DNA of 64,000 nucleotides from Alnus glutinosa (lineage: Eukaryota > Streptophyta > Magnoliopsida > Fagales > Betulaceae): NCBI RefSeq assembly GCF_958979055.1, contig NC_084887.1:33582620-33646619 (forward strand). Reading direction: 5' to 3'. Below the pieces are notes generated by a model that saw only the letters and a list, made by a program, of their open reading frames with translations, had not been told where the DNA came from and ran no database searches. The position numbers were made by a program, and so were the translations under genes. Positions 38,508 through 50,859 of the stretch are shown piece after piece. Each line of letters starts with the position of its first letter. Position 1 is the stretch's first letter.

Positions 38508-40043
38508 AAGAGATGCACTGATCGAGTGGCCGGTGTTGCGGGTCAAGGAATCATAGTTGGAGGCAATCAGTTGGATTCTTTACATAACTTTTTTTAAAGA
38601 AAAAACGATTTTCGCTGCTTCTTACTTTCCCATCATAGTCAGCTATTTGGTATAAGTCTGGTGAAAGTAAGAGGCTCTATGTTTTGCCCTACATTGTATT
38701 CTGAGTTATTACTGTCTGTCTGTTACTTGTTTGCTAGAAGACTTTACTGGTCTTTGTTTGGTTTAATCTTCTATCATTATTAGAATGTTAAAAAAATTTC
38801 CAAAGCACTTGTATCAAATTCTTATCAAGAGTTTTACCTTAATAATAATAATACATATACTGTTGGGTTTGGCCTGAATTCTAAGCTTTCATGAAGAGGA
38901 ATAGGATCCTCTCCATTTGATTTGAAATGGGGATGAATTATTTTATGGTTCAAATTTTATTTTGTTACCACTTCGATTATTAGCTCTCAATTCTTCTGAG
39001 CCTCCTGAGGCTGGTACAAGTCACTCAAGACTTTTTATTTTTTTCTAAGCACTCAGACTTCATATAGCTGGAAATTCGATTCGGAACAAAAGTTTATGTA
39101 ATTTTTTTTTTTTTACCACTACATTCTTTTGATATAGCATAAAAAGGGACTGAAATTTTCCCATAAGAGCTGATTTAATGTGACATTTAACCAAGCCAGT
39201 CTTGACCAGAATAAATTGGTCTTTCTTTAGCCATATGAGATACCAAACTAGACGTAGGTTTGCCGAAGAGGTCATGACTACGCAGGACAAGTAAAATGTA
39301 AAAACTGTGAGCTCCAATTAAGATAATCGAAACCATCGAGTTTGACAGAGACCGAGGCAGTAATGTTAGGCAGAATGAAAGCTACTTAAGCGAAAATGGT
39401 AGATGATAATGATTGAAATGATAGACGTGAACTTGAATTGAATTCAAAGATACAAAGGCCATTCGAGGGGCCTTCAGCCTTCAAAGGAATTGAATACAAC
39501 TTGGCTAATTTCTTGAAATTCTAATTCTTCTGAGATCTGTGCCTCGCCAAACTCGTCAGCCATCAAGATTCACTCCTCTCAGATCTGTTCTGTTGACTCC
39601 TCAAGCCTACCGTTTCCGACTCTCGCACTTCTCCACATTTCCTCTTCTTCGCATCTTCTTATTGGAACCCTTTCTTCTTATATTTTCTTTCCGAGACCCT
39701 ATTTCCTTTTCCCAACTCTAGACATAACCCAACGATCATGTCCGAGACACGTAACAATCATTCCCGGCTCTTTAGGCTCTAAATAAATCAGTCTGTTTGA
39801 CAACCCGTTCAATACCCACTTGTTTTTAAACTCGATCCGAACTTGATTCATGACTATAAAAACCCGCTCGATTATTAAGTAACACATACCTGACTCGCTC
39901 GACAAAACTCTATTAAGGCTCATGAGCCTAGCTCGTATAAAGTTCGACCCAACTTGCTCATTCGACTCGATTAAGGCTTGCAAACCTAGCTCATATATAC
40001 ACATATTATGTGTGTATAAATATGTACTAATTTAATATATTTT
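38508..40043. other. UGD 3'UTR and intergenic
   Basis: The first 200-300 bases are the UGD 3'UTR. The stretch 39735-40030 is rich in CTCGAT/ACTCGA words and resembles old repeat DNA; similar words (CTCGACTCGACTCG) occur again at 45887-45905, beyond the LINE insertion. No gene supported. Confidence 0.4.
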
Positions 40044-43000
40044 TTTTATTAAGTAAGAAGATTTTATTAAAAAGCGTAAGGCACCCCTAAGTACACCGGG
40101 AATATACACAAGAACCACCAAAGCTAGCTCACAAAAAGAAATAACTCAAACAAACCCATAATGATCAACCCTAAAACCTGAATCACACAAGGAGTACCCA
40201 TAACACCCAGAACCCAAAACACAAAAGAAGCTCCCATCAAACACCCAAACCTACCCCGAAAGCACTTGAACCCAACATAAAAAGACAAAGGATTGAATGT
40301 GATAATTCACCTCAATGATCTTTTGGGTGTTGGCTACTCTTATTTATAATTACATCACAGAATATTGGAAGAAGAATAAATTAAATACAAACATTGAAAA
40401 CAATGAAAACTTAGAGAACCAAGAACTGAAGATGGTTGGCTATTCTGGATGTCGAGGTAAATTCATAGCACCTAGCTGATGACTTTTCATTTGACGAGGT
40501 GGGTGCACTTCATTTGGCTGATCACTGTTCACGTTCAACTTTTCGTTTTCAGTAGACATGTCTTGCATTGATGCTTCAATAGCCCCCCGCAATCGCAACG
40601 TTGGAGGTGCAACGTTGAGATTGTTCCGTAATAAGCAGAAGCGTACTGTTGGGAGAGGCTTTGTGAGTATATCGGCAATTTGGTCTTTGCTGGACAGAAA
40701 TCTAACTTGAAGAGTTTTCTTGGCAACACGATCACGAACAAAATGGTAATCAATTTCGATATGTTTCGTGCGAGCATGATAAACTGGGTTAGAGGACAAA
40801 TAGGTGGCACCAATATTATCACAGTAAAGAGTGGGAGCTGAAGGCAGAAAAACCCCAAGGTCATGAAGAAGATATTGTACCCACAATAGTTCAGCAAATG
40901 CATTAGCCAAGGCTTTGTACTCGGATTCAGTACTAGATCGAGAGACCGTTGGTTGTTTTTTTGAGCTCCAAGAGATTAAATTGTTGCCAAGATAGATGCA
41001 ATAACCAGAGGTAGACTTTCTGTCATCAGGGCAACCAGCCCAATCAGCATCAGAAAAAGCACTAAGATGCATGGAGGAGCATTTGGAAATGAATAACCCA
41101 TAAGTGATTGAGTGTTTTAAGTATCGAAGGATTCGTTTAACCGCAGACCAATGATCATTCCGAGGGTCATGCATGAATTGAGCCACTTTATTGACAGCAA
41201 AGGCAATGTCTGGTCTTGTGAAAGAGAGATACTGAAGAGCTCCCACTGTGCTTCTGTACAAGGTTTTATCAGAAAATGAAGGTCCCCTGAATTTGCTGAG
41301 AGAAGTGGATGAAGACATTGGAGAGTGGACTGGTTTGGCGTGAGTCATTTTTGTACGGTGCAAAAGATCAGAAATGTATCTCTGTTGTGAGAGAAATAGG
41401 CCTTTAGCTTGGCGAATGACCTCAACACCAAGAAAGAAGTTCAAGTTTCCCAAATCTTTGATAGGAAAATCATGGGACAATGTGGCAATAAGCTGAGATA
41501 ACACATTATTGCTTGAGCCAGTAAGTATAATGTCATCAACATAAATGAGAGCAAAAATCCGAATGCCAGCAGAATTAAAAATGAATAACGAACTGTCCGT
41601 TTTGGACCCATGGAAACCAAGTTCAAGAAGTCTTGTACTCAATCAGGAGAACCAAGCACGAGGTGCTTGTTTTAGGCCATAAATGGCCTTTTGAAGCTTG
41701 CAGACTGCATGAGGATGCTGGGGATGAGAGAAGCCCGGTGGTTGGGCCATGTAAACTGTTTCAGATAGGTGACCATGGAGAAAGGCATTACTTACTTCGA
41801 ATTGGCGAAGTGGCCAGCCAGATGAAACCGCCAAAGAGAGCACAGTCCGAATAGTGATGGGTTTAACCACCGGATTAAATGTTTCTTCAAAATCAATGCC
41901 AAGTTGTTGATGAAAGCCCTTGGCAACAAGACGGGCCTTATATCGTTCTACACTGCCATCAGCTTTTCTTTTAATTCTGAATATCCATTTGGAGCCAACC
42001 ACATTCATTGAGGGATGATAGGGAACAAAGGACCATGTCCCATTGTGAAGGAGAGCATTGAATTCCTCTGACATGGCTTGTCGCCAAACAGCATCCTTGA
42101 CAGCTGAGGTGAATGAGGTGGGTTCTTTTTTTGAGCAAGAAAGTTCAGTGGTAAGGGCTCTGGGTAATGGATAGCGAATTGTGCCATCGGTGAACACTTT
42201 GGGTTTGGAAATATGATGCTGAGACTGGGTTTGCATGGTATGAGTACGAAGTGGACGGGATGGGTTGTTGGGTTGTGCAAGAGCGACTGTTGAAGATAGA
42301 TTATTACTTGAGTGATCTGTTGTGGAAGCAGGAGACTCTGGGACAGGGGAGGGTAAAGGATGGGGCAAATCTGAGGGAGTCGAAATATTTGGAGTTGCAG
42401 AGGAACTTGCAGGAGGAGTGGCATTAGTAGGTGGAGTGGCAAAGAGACTGCTGGTATCATGTGTCAGAGAGCTGACTAAATGTTGCGGGTGTGCTGGAGA
42501 GGCCTCAAGAGAATGGGGAGTAGATGTGGACTGTGCAAGGCGAATTTCATGAGGTAGAAGGCTGGTTGTATGGTGTGGGAGGGCTGGAGAATTTGTGAGC
42601 TGGTGCTGAAAAGGAAAAACAGATTCGTTAAAAATAACATGTGTGGCTATATAGGCACGACCAGTTGAGATGTTGAGACATTTGTACCCTGAATGTGGCT
42701 TGCTGTAGCCAAGAAAAACACAGGATTGAGAGCGGAAGGAAAATTTGTGAGAATTGTAAGGCCTTAGGAGAGGCCAACACTCACAACCAAAAATCTTAAG
42801 AATGTTATAGTTAGGACTCTTTTGGAAAAGAATTTCAAAAGGAGATTTAGAGGGATTGTTGGAAGACGGAAGCCTATTAATTAAGTAGCATGCGGTGTCA
42901 AAAGCATCATCCCAAAATTGAAAAGGCACATGAGAATGAGAAAGAAGAGCCAAACCTGTGTCAACAATGTGACGGTGCTTCCGTTCAACACTTCCATTTT

Positions 43001-45835
43001 GATGGTGAGTATAAGGACATGTTTGACGGTAGGAGATGCCATGTGTAGCAAGCATACGTTGGAGAGGAATAAATTCTCCACCGCCATCAGTTTGAACACT
43101 TTTGATTCGACAATTGAAGTAATTTTCAACAAGAAGTTTAAAACGAGAAAAGACAGAGGAAACATCAGATGTAGTTGTTAAGGGAAACAACCAAGAGTGG
43201 CGACTAAAATCATCAACCACACATAAATAGAATCGTTTATTAGCATTGGATAACAAGGGGGCTGGGCCCCATACATCTAAAAATAAAAGTTCCAAAGGAC
43301 CATGAGAAACAGATGGTGATTGACCAAAGTGAAGGCGATGAGATTTGCCTTGTTGACATGAGGAACACATTGCCGAAGGCTTATTTGATGAGACTGGAAG
43401 ATGATGACTGGAGATAACATGACGAACGATTCTAAGTGCAGGATGACCAAGACGATGATGCCATTGATCCACCGAAACTCGCTCACCAATAAGTGCAGTA
43501 AAATTGGAGGACATGGGCTTATTTATTGGCCACGGATATAGGCCACCCTTACTTGGGCCTTGAAGGAGCAATCTCCTCGTGCGAATATCCTTGACACGAA
43601 AATAGGAGGGATGAAAATCAATAAACACATTGTTATCATGAGTAAATTGATAAACAGAAATAAGATTCTTTTGAATTTCAGGGACATGTAACAGTGAGGA
43701 TAATTGAAAATTGCGAGAAGGAGTAGATAAATTTCCCAAACCCGTGTGTAAGATTTTCAAACCTTGGCCATTTCCTACACGAATCACCTCATTGCCAGAG
43801 TATTCATCAGATCGGACATTCAGCTTTGCTAGATCATTAGTGAGGTGATTGGTAGACCCAGTATTTGGGTACCAATTCATATCAGGAGAGGAGGAGGGTG
43901 ATGTGAGATAGGCTGCTGGAGGATAACTGTCACCTTGATAGGAGTGATCAAACCGATGGTAGCATTTTGCTGCTGTATGGCCTGGCTTGTGACAGACTTG
44001 GCAATGTGGACGATTTGATGAGTTGAAGGAAAACGTAGAGGATGAGCCTCTTCCACGTCCTCTGCCTCGACCACGACCACGACCTGCTGGAGGACCAGAA
44101 TTGCTGCGATGATTTTTGGAATAATTGGAGTTCTAACGTTGAGCCATATTGATGCTAGATTGTGAGAGATCAATGGTATTGGCAAGTTCAAGACGTTGCT
44201 CATGAGTTAAAAGTAAACTATATAACTCATCCAGGGAAACAGGTTCAAGACGTGTTGTAATAGATGTAACAAGTGGATCATATTCAGTGCCTAGCCCAGC
44301 CAAAATGTAGGAAACAAGTTCTGTCTCTCGAAGTGCTTCATTGCTGGCAGCAAGAGTGTGGGCAAGATTTTGGGCTTTTTGATAGTAGTCAGAAATAGAG
44401 AGAGCATTCTTTTTTTAGGGTGGCTAGTTGATATCTTGACTGCATAATCTTGGCTTTTGACTGGGAGGAAAACATTTTTTCTAAAGTAAGCCAGACATCC
44501 CGAGAGGTTTCATGAGAAACCACATGAGTAAGAATGGGTTCAGAAAGTGTGGATATTAACACACTGAGAATAAGTTTGTCTTGCTGATACCAAGCCATAT
44601 AGGCTGGATTTTCAATGAGAGTTGAAGAAGAGGCATCATCTGTGATAGAGGTAATCACCTTTAGTGGGCAGGGGGTGGTGCCATCTAAATAGCCATCTAT
44701 ATTATGGCCTTGAAAATAAGGAAGCAGCTGGGAACGCCATGAGGGATAGTTGTCACGGGTTAACTTGATTTGAAAATTGGGATTGATATTAGAGAGAGGA
44801 ACAATGACAGCAACTGGATTATTAGGAGAACTTGAGTGAGTATGGGATTGAGTTTGGGAAGATGAATTGGAGGCCATGGATATAGACGATGGTCTTAATA
44901 TGCTCTGATACCATAAAAAGACAAAGGATTGAATGTGATAATTCACCTCAATGATCTTTTGGGTGTTGGCTACTCTTATTTATAATTACATCACAGAATA
45001 TTGGAAGAAGAATAAATTAAATACAAACATTGAAAACAATGAAAACTTAGAGAACCAAGAACTGAAGATGGTTGGCTATTCTGGATGTCGAGGTAAATTC
45101 ATAGCACCTAGCTGATGACTTTTCATTTGACGAGGTGGGTGCACTTCATTTGGCTGAGGACTTTTCATTTGACAAGGTGGGTGCACTTCATTTGGCTGAT
45201 CACTGTTCACGTTCAACTTTTCGTTTTTCAGCAGACATGTCTTGCATTGATGCTTCAATACAACAGACCCACAAAACCTGCAAGAAAATCCGAACAACCC
45301 TCTCCAAAAAACACCCACAACCAAAAATAAATAAGAAAATCAAACCCAAAATACAAAGTAAACTCGAAATACAATAAAGCAAACCCAAAATACAAAGAAA
45401 AGCTAGAGCTATGGTGAAAAAAAAAAAAAAAAGGTGCATGGAGCCTCTCGCACTAGCGCATCATAGGTGTGTGGAGACACAAGCCTCCGAAGCGGAGTGA
45501 AAACAGCTGGAAGGACCACCAAAAAAAGCGAAAACTGCCAGAGGAGCCATCGGAGAGGTGCATGTGTGGAGGAGAGGTCCCATTCACCACAGATCTAGCA
45601 CCCAAAAATCAGAAACACCCACAGCCACGTGCGCTGGAACAACACGTGGCGGCCACCCACAGCAATGCCGATGGCGATGAAGAGCCGGACCACTACGGAG
45701 AGATCTCCGGAGAGGCACATGGACGGTGAGGAGGCCCCAAAACCCATAGATCTACAACCCAAGAAGTACATGAACCAAAACAACCAACCACAATGGTGTT
45801 GCGGCAACCACATAGACGGCAAATTAACAATATAA
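40044..45835 (-). mobile_element. 5'-truncated LINE 3' piece, interrupted by a Copia element
   Basis: The left part (about 40044-40277) begins with a T-run and AAGATTTTATTAAAAAGCG, then TAAGGCACCCCTAAGTACAC. This is the same 3'-end type as at 9796 and implies minus orientation. The C/A-rich text resumes at 45266 and runs to about 45835. The join between the parts is exactly the CAACA target duplication of the Copia element at 40278-45260. No reverse transcriptase remains, so only about 0.8 kb of LINE is left. The right border is approximate. Confidence 0.55.
40278..45260 (-). mobile_element. Copia LTR retrotransposon, near full length, young, broken
   Basis: LTRs are at 44914-45260 (5', 347 bp) and 40278-40581 (3', 304 bp). 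The target duplication CAACA is at 40273-40277 and 45261-45265. In element orientation the LTR starts TATTGAAGC and ends CTTTTTA. It is followed directly by the primer site TGGTATCAGAGC (complement of 44902-44913); a purine tract (GCGGGGGGC) precedes the 3' LTR. Parts in Copia order are: gag near 44.2-44.9 kb; a CCHC knuckle near 43.95 kb; protease and integrase ([12 protein letters not shown]-like, QTDGGGEF) near 42.8-43.8 kb; RT (YVDDI) near 41.5-42.0 kb; and RNase H near 40.6-41.1 kb. The coding part has about three breaks. Apart from a 42-bp tandem duplication in one LTR, the LTRs differ by one substitution and one single-base indel, so the insertion is recent. Confidence 0.92.
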
Positions 45836-47171
45836 CTATATTGAATAGTTAGTATATAAGCAGTGCTTAAACACACATTTTATAGCTCGACTCGACTCGA
45901 CTCGATTACAACAACAACATATTCCATTTTTCTGTTCTTAGTTTTTATTTTTCTTTTGTTGTGTTTAATGCTTAGAACTTTGATCATGAAATTGATTTTC
46001 ACGGCCATGAGTAGCTAATTTTTTAGGTAGGGCTAGATGTGAAGCTTAGCATTTTTATTATGTATTCTTGAGATTAATTGGATGTTCTTAGATCGATGAT
46101 TGAATGTTATGGGTGATTTTAAATTTGAGAAAAATTTCATGTTGACAAGTATATTTTGATTCATTATGATTTTTTGTTTATATCAAATGCTTACTTTGTT
46201 TGATTTGTTATGATTCAAATTTATAGTGAATGTTTAATCTCTCTTAATATGTCATTGAAATCGAATTTTTAATCAAACTTATGCTCAAATGCTCAATCGA
46301 CTCTATTTTTAATTAGTGCTTAATTATTTTATCTTTCTATTAGAATAGTTGATTCTTTACAAGGTTGAGTAAAAAAACTTTATAAAATACGTAATAAAAT
46401 GTTAGGTGGATCCTTAAAGCTCTCGTGCTTTTTTCATTAATTAGCTCTATTTTTCTTGTTAATTTATTCACTTTATTGCTTAATTTCTTAGGAAAAAATA
46501 ACATTCAAATTGTTTTTTTTTTTTTTTTTTTCTGTACAATAATAAACAAAAAATTATTCAAGTGTATATCATTCCTTATGATAGCCTTCAATTGAATTTT
46601 GCAATCTACCGTAGCAAAACCTTTGGACAAAACAACATAGTTTGGTAGTTAAGAAGTGTTCTGTACTTCTGTTAGAATAGGTGGTCAGGTTTGGATCTTT
46701 CGCGTCCCGGCCCCGAATGCGAGGAGGAGTTGAAGAGGAAGCAGTCATGGTTTTTGAGCTTCCACGTGGCAAAAGTTTGTCATGTTACCATAGGGATTCG
46801 GACAGAATCTTTTTTCCGGCTGTGCCCCCCCCGGGCCCCCCGTATCTAGTGTCATCTTCGGTAATTTTCATAGGATTCTTGACATTTTTTGTACTTTCAG
46901 TTTCTTGTTTTCAGCGTCGTGAATTATCCTCGGATCACCGAGCAATAAATTGGTACTAATCATAAGCTCCTGAATTTTACACTTTTTGGTCCAAATTTTC
47001 TGATCCCAAATCTTTGTAATTCCAATTCTGATTCCTTCCGATCCTTCAGTCGGATCTTTGAATCGAGTCTTGCTTCGTCCGATTCGCTCTTTTCTCTGTC
47101 GATTTAGCCCAATTTGAAACCTGGCCGTTCCCTAATTTTGATTCTAGGGTTAGGGTTTTGAGAAATTATGG
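45836..47171. other. intergenic and probable ELM2-gene promoter side
   Basis: AT-rich to about 46.66 kb. From 46.68 to 47.1 kb the sequence is less AT-rich, with a C/G run (CCCCCCCCGGGCCCCCC) near 46826. It then becomes CT-rich, which looks like the leader region of the gene at 48868. No coding gene is supported. Confidence 0.35.
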
Positions 47172-47446
47172 GAAACTTTTCGATTTCATAAGGCTTTGTT
47201 TTACATGTAAATCTTATTGCGTGTGTCGGTTTCTGACGATCCAAATTCATATGGGTCGGTCGAAATTTCCCGGATTCCTGTGAAAAGTTGAGCATTTCTT
47301 TGGAAAATTAAGTGAAATTTTTCGATTTCATGAGGATTTGTTTTACATGTAAATATTATTGCGTGTATCGGTTTCTGACATTCCAAAATCTTGTGTGTCG
47401 GTCGTCATTTCTCGGATTCCTGTAAAAAGTTGAGCATTACTTTGGA
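47172..47446. repeat. two tandem copies of about 140 bp
   Basis: Copy 1 (about 47172-47304) and copy 2 (about 47314-47446) share TTTTCGATTTCATRAGG, TTTGTTTTACATGTAAAT, ATTGCGTGT, GGATTCCTGT and AAAAGTTGAGCATT. They are offset by about 142 bases. They lie in the probable leader or leader intron of the ELM2/SANT gene. A further short leader exon may be 47678-47700 (after TTTTGCAG, before GTACAAAATG). Confidence 0.7.
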
Positions 47447-48867
47447 TTTCCGAAAACCTTTCATTTTTTCAATTATTTTTACGAATTATTTGGATACACT
47501 CTGTGTTACGTGTATTTTATAATTTTTGTTGCTTGTAAATCAGTGTTTTTTTATTTGAAATAGGATCTAGAATTTTGAGTTTTGAAGATTTTGGATTTAT
47601 ATAAGCTGGGTTTTGGTTGCTTCATCGTTTTTCATTGTTCACGTCCCGTTGGTTGGTCTTTTTCAACAATTTTGCAGGTTCACCAGCTCCTATAGCTCAG
47701 GTACAAAATGCAATTTTTTTCTTATTTTATTTTAAATTTTGTGAAATGGGTTGCTGTTGTTATTGTTTTTAGTTTAATGTGTTAGCTTATGATTTTGATT
47801 CTTTTAACCTAGTATGGGCCGTTTATTTAAGGCTTAAATTTTTGGTGATGCATAATCATAGTTGCAATTAGAACTTTTGATTTTGAACTTTATACTGCCA
47901 TTGGGCAATTCATAAATAAATCGGTTTCTTTTTTTCTTTTTCTTTTGTGTATTTTGCAAGTTACAACAAATTTTCATGAAACAAAAAAGAATGAAAAAGA
48001 GGAAGAGAGAAAGATACACCAAATTCAAATGTGTTCATTGTCCATAACGTTTTCAACGGTTTTATTAGAGTCAGCAAATGAAATATATCTTAATCCACAA
48101 ATGGCCATTTTCTCGCTTGGATGAGCTGAAAAAGTAGCTTTTGGTAATAATATATTGTTGCATGTGTTGGGCTAATGAAGATTGTTAGTGGGTATTAGGA
48201 CTAGATGGTTAATAGGAGGGATGATGCTAGGTAGATGCCTTTTGTTTTCCATGGAATTTTACATCATGGCATTTGCTGGTCCCATTTTCAAGAATATAGG
48301 TCAAAACATAAGGATGTACATCAATGAAGTGCATGCTTGCGTGGAAGCTTATAATTGGTTCTGTGATTTTAGTAGTAGTCTAGTGGTTACGTAGAAGCCC
48401 CTAAATCATAGTGGCTGTTTACAACCACTATTTCAGACGTCTTCATTTTAAATCTCGCTGCCATGTACTATTGGAAAATACAAGGCTACTCATTTTGGTC
48501 CTTGTCCTACTCTTGGTTCGGTTGCCTATTGTAATTACATTTTATTTATTGAAATATATGTTAGCTTAAATTGTATATCAGACCTTGTTCTCTTTGAAGT
48601 TAGTTCTTGTGCCCATGGTCCTTCAACCAAATTACATTCCCTTTCCCAGTATGGGGTGGAGGGTCAGGTCATGGGTTCAATCTCGTGCAGTTACATGAGT
48701 TGTGATTAACTACCAAAAAAAACAGGAAAAAGAAAAACATTCTTTTGTTCCTCTTTTAGGTTTTTTGGTTCTGCTTCACATGAAACCTAAAAATGTCAAA
48801 GACCCTTTTATAGATTTTCTGTTTCCACTCTCTGAAAGTATAACTAACTCTAACTTGCAGTACAAAA

Positions 48868-50859
48868 ATGCTTCACAAGCGACCATTTGTTGATGAGGAT
48901 TCTTATGAGGTTGCTTCTAAGCAACCAAGACAACTGGAACATGCTAGGCAGCTTGCTCATACTACTACCATGGTCCCTGTCAGTGATCCTGAGAAGCCTC
49001 GAAATTCAGGTAATTTAGAGTCGATAGTTTTCATATAATGTTGTGCGAGATTTTTCGTTAAGGAAAGTGGTATCTTGTGTCATCCATGTTGGTCTTGCTA
49101 TAAATAATAAGTATTCTGTAGTTTTGTACATATAATGACTCGGCCAAATAACTACAATTTCTTGATACAGAGGTTGACCATATTGGATGAATTCTAAATA
49201 AGGTTTGTAGAAAAAAACTTGAGCTGCTCACCATCTTTTCCCTGACCTTCCAAAAGATTTAAGTTGATCCATTTAAAATAAAAACATGCTGTGGGATGTG
49301 TGATTTTCCCCATGTATAGAGTCTCCTTGAGTCAAAGAACAGGATTGTGGCATTGAATGTGTTTTTCTTTGGATTGGTTTGAAAAATATTTATAAACCAT
49401 TTTTTGTGACCGGTAAAAACTTAATCTGGACCTATCACAGTGAATTTTTTGTCACTTGCATGTGTTTCATCAGTCACATCAGGGTCAATGGCCCCATAAT
49501 ATATTCTTTTGAGTTTAAATTCAATTTTATTCCTGACCTAATTCCCCATATGAAGATGGTGAAGGTGAGGACAGTTTTACCAAATTTCAAGACGAAGGAA
49601 GGCTTGTAAATGACCCAGTCACTGAAGTCTCAAATGAGACCAAGTTATTAGAAGCTGGTGTTAATGGCAGCGTTTCCCAATTTTTGTGGGTTAATGGAAG
49701 TATTATTGGAGCTGATGTTAGGTCAGAGGCAGCTATTAATTTTTCATTTTTTCCAGAATTTTTTCATTCTGGACAACAACTAAAAGCTTTATATCAGTCT
49801 GATGAGAACTATTCATCCCCTTCCGATTGTCCTCCTCAAAAGCTAGTTTCGGTTGGACCAGAGCATCAAGTTTTTGTTCCAGAATGGGGCCTCCAGGATC
49901 TGAAGATCTCTTCAGATCATCTGGATAAGTCGGATTCTCAGCTTCCCCACTTACACGCATCAGATGCAGCCTTCCTGATTGATGATGTTAATGAGCTGCT
50001 GATGGGTACATGTGTCATTCCAATGCCTGACGTTGAAGCATCTGCAAACTCTTGCAATGAGAGTGGGGGAACCAGAAGTGACTGTAGGTGCCCTGACGGG
50101 GGTTCTATCAGATGCGTGAGACAACATGTGATGAAAGCTAGAGAAAAATTAAGGGAAAATCTTGGGCAGGAGATATTTGGGGAGTTGGGGTTCTGTGAGA
50201 TGGGAGAGGAGGTGTCTGAGAGATGGACTGAAGAGGAAGAACAAGCCTTCCATGAGGTTGTCCTTTCTAACCCTGCATCTTTGGGTAAGATTTTTTGGGA
50301 CCATCTCTTAGCAGTTTTCCCTTCTCGAACGAAGAAGGACCTTGTGAGCTATTATTTCAATGTCTTTATGCTTCGAAAGCGTGCCGAGCAGAATAGATTC
50401 GATCCGCTAAACATTGATAGTGACAATGATGAATGGCAAACAAGTGAACTTGTACTGGCAGAGGAAGATGAAGACTCTGTGGTGGAGTCTCCTTTTGATC
50501 AAGAAGCCACTGCATATTATCAGGAAGATCATGCAAAGGATTGCCTTGAAGACATTGAGGTTGAGGAAGAGACTGATACTTGTGAAGATGACGCTGAAAT
50601 CCTCATTCATAGAATGGGAACTGATGAAGAGGATGGGGGAGATGTAGATGATATTTCAGGTACACATGTTAGTAATTCCCTTAGTGACTGTCATGGTGAT
50701 GTTGATTTAGAGCTTTGTGGTAAAATTCCAAACAGTAATTGTGAGGATTATGATATCCAAGATGACTCCTGCACATCATATGAGTTTCAGCAGGATAGGG
50801 TCGATAGCTGTGGTCGACTTGATGAGGAGACTGATAGAAGAGAGTCCTGTGAAGAATGA
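48868..50859 (+). CDS. ELM2/SANT-type nuclear protein, 481 aa
   Basis: Two coding exons, 48868-49009 and 49556-50859, joined in frame (split Asp codon). A leader intron ends at TTGCAG just before TACAAAAATG, which supports this start (MLHKRPFVDEDSYEV). A conserved block HQVFVPEWGLQDLKISS precedes the SANT/MYB-like region at residues about 270-325, which holds RWTEEEEQAFHEVVLSNP, FWDHLLAVFPSRTKKDLVSY and FNVFMLRKRAEQNR. Before it is a helix KAREKLRENLGQEIFGELGF. The C-terminal 140 residues are very acidic (EEDEDSVVESP, DEEDGGDVDD). Plant proteins with this layout are annotated as ELM2-domain proteins and are thought to act with histone deacetylases. The exact partner here is unknown. Confidence 0.88.

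Noticed and set aside
48651-48715. Second B-box-like piece (GGGTTCAATCTC)
   Set aside because: No A-box at the right distance and no cloverleaf.
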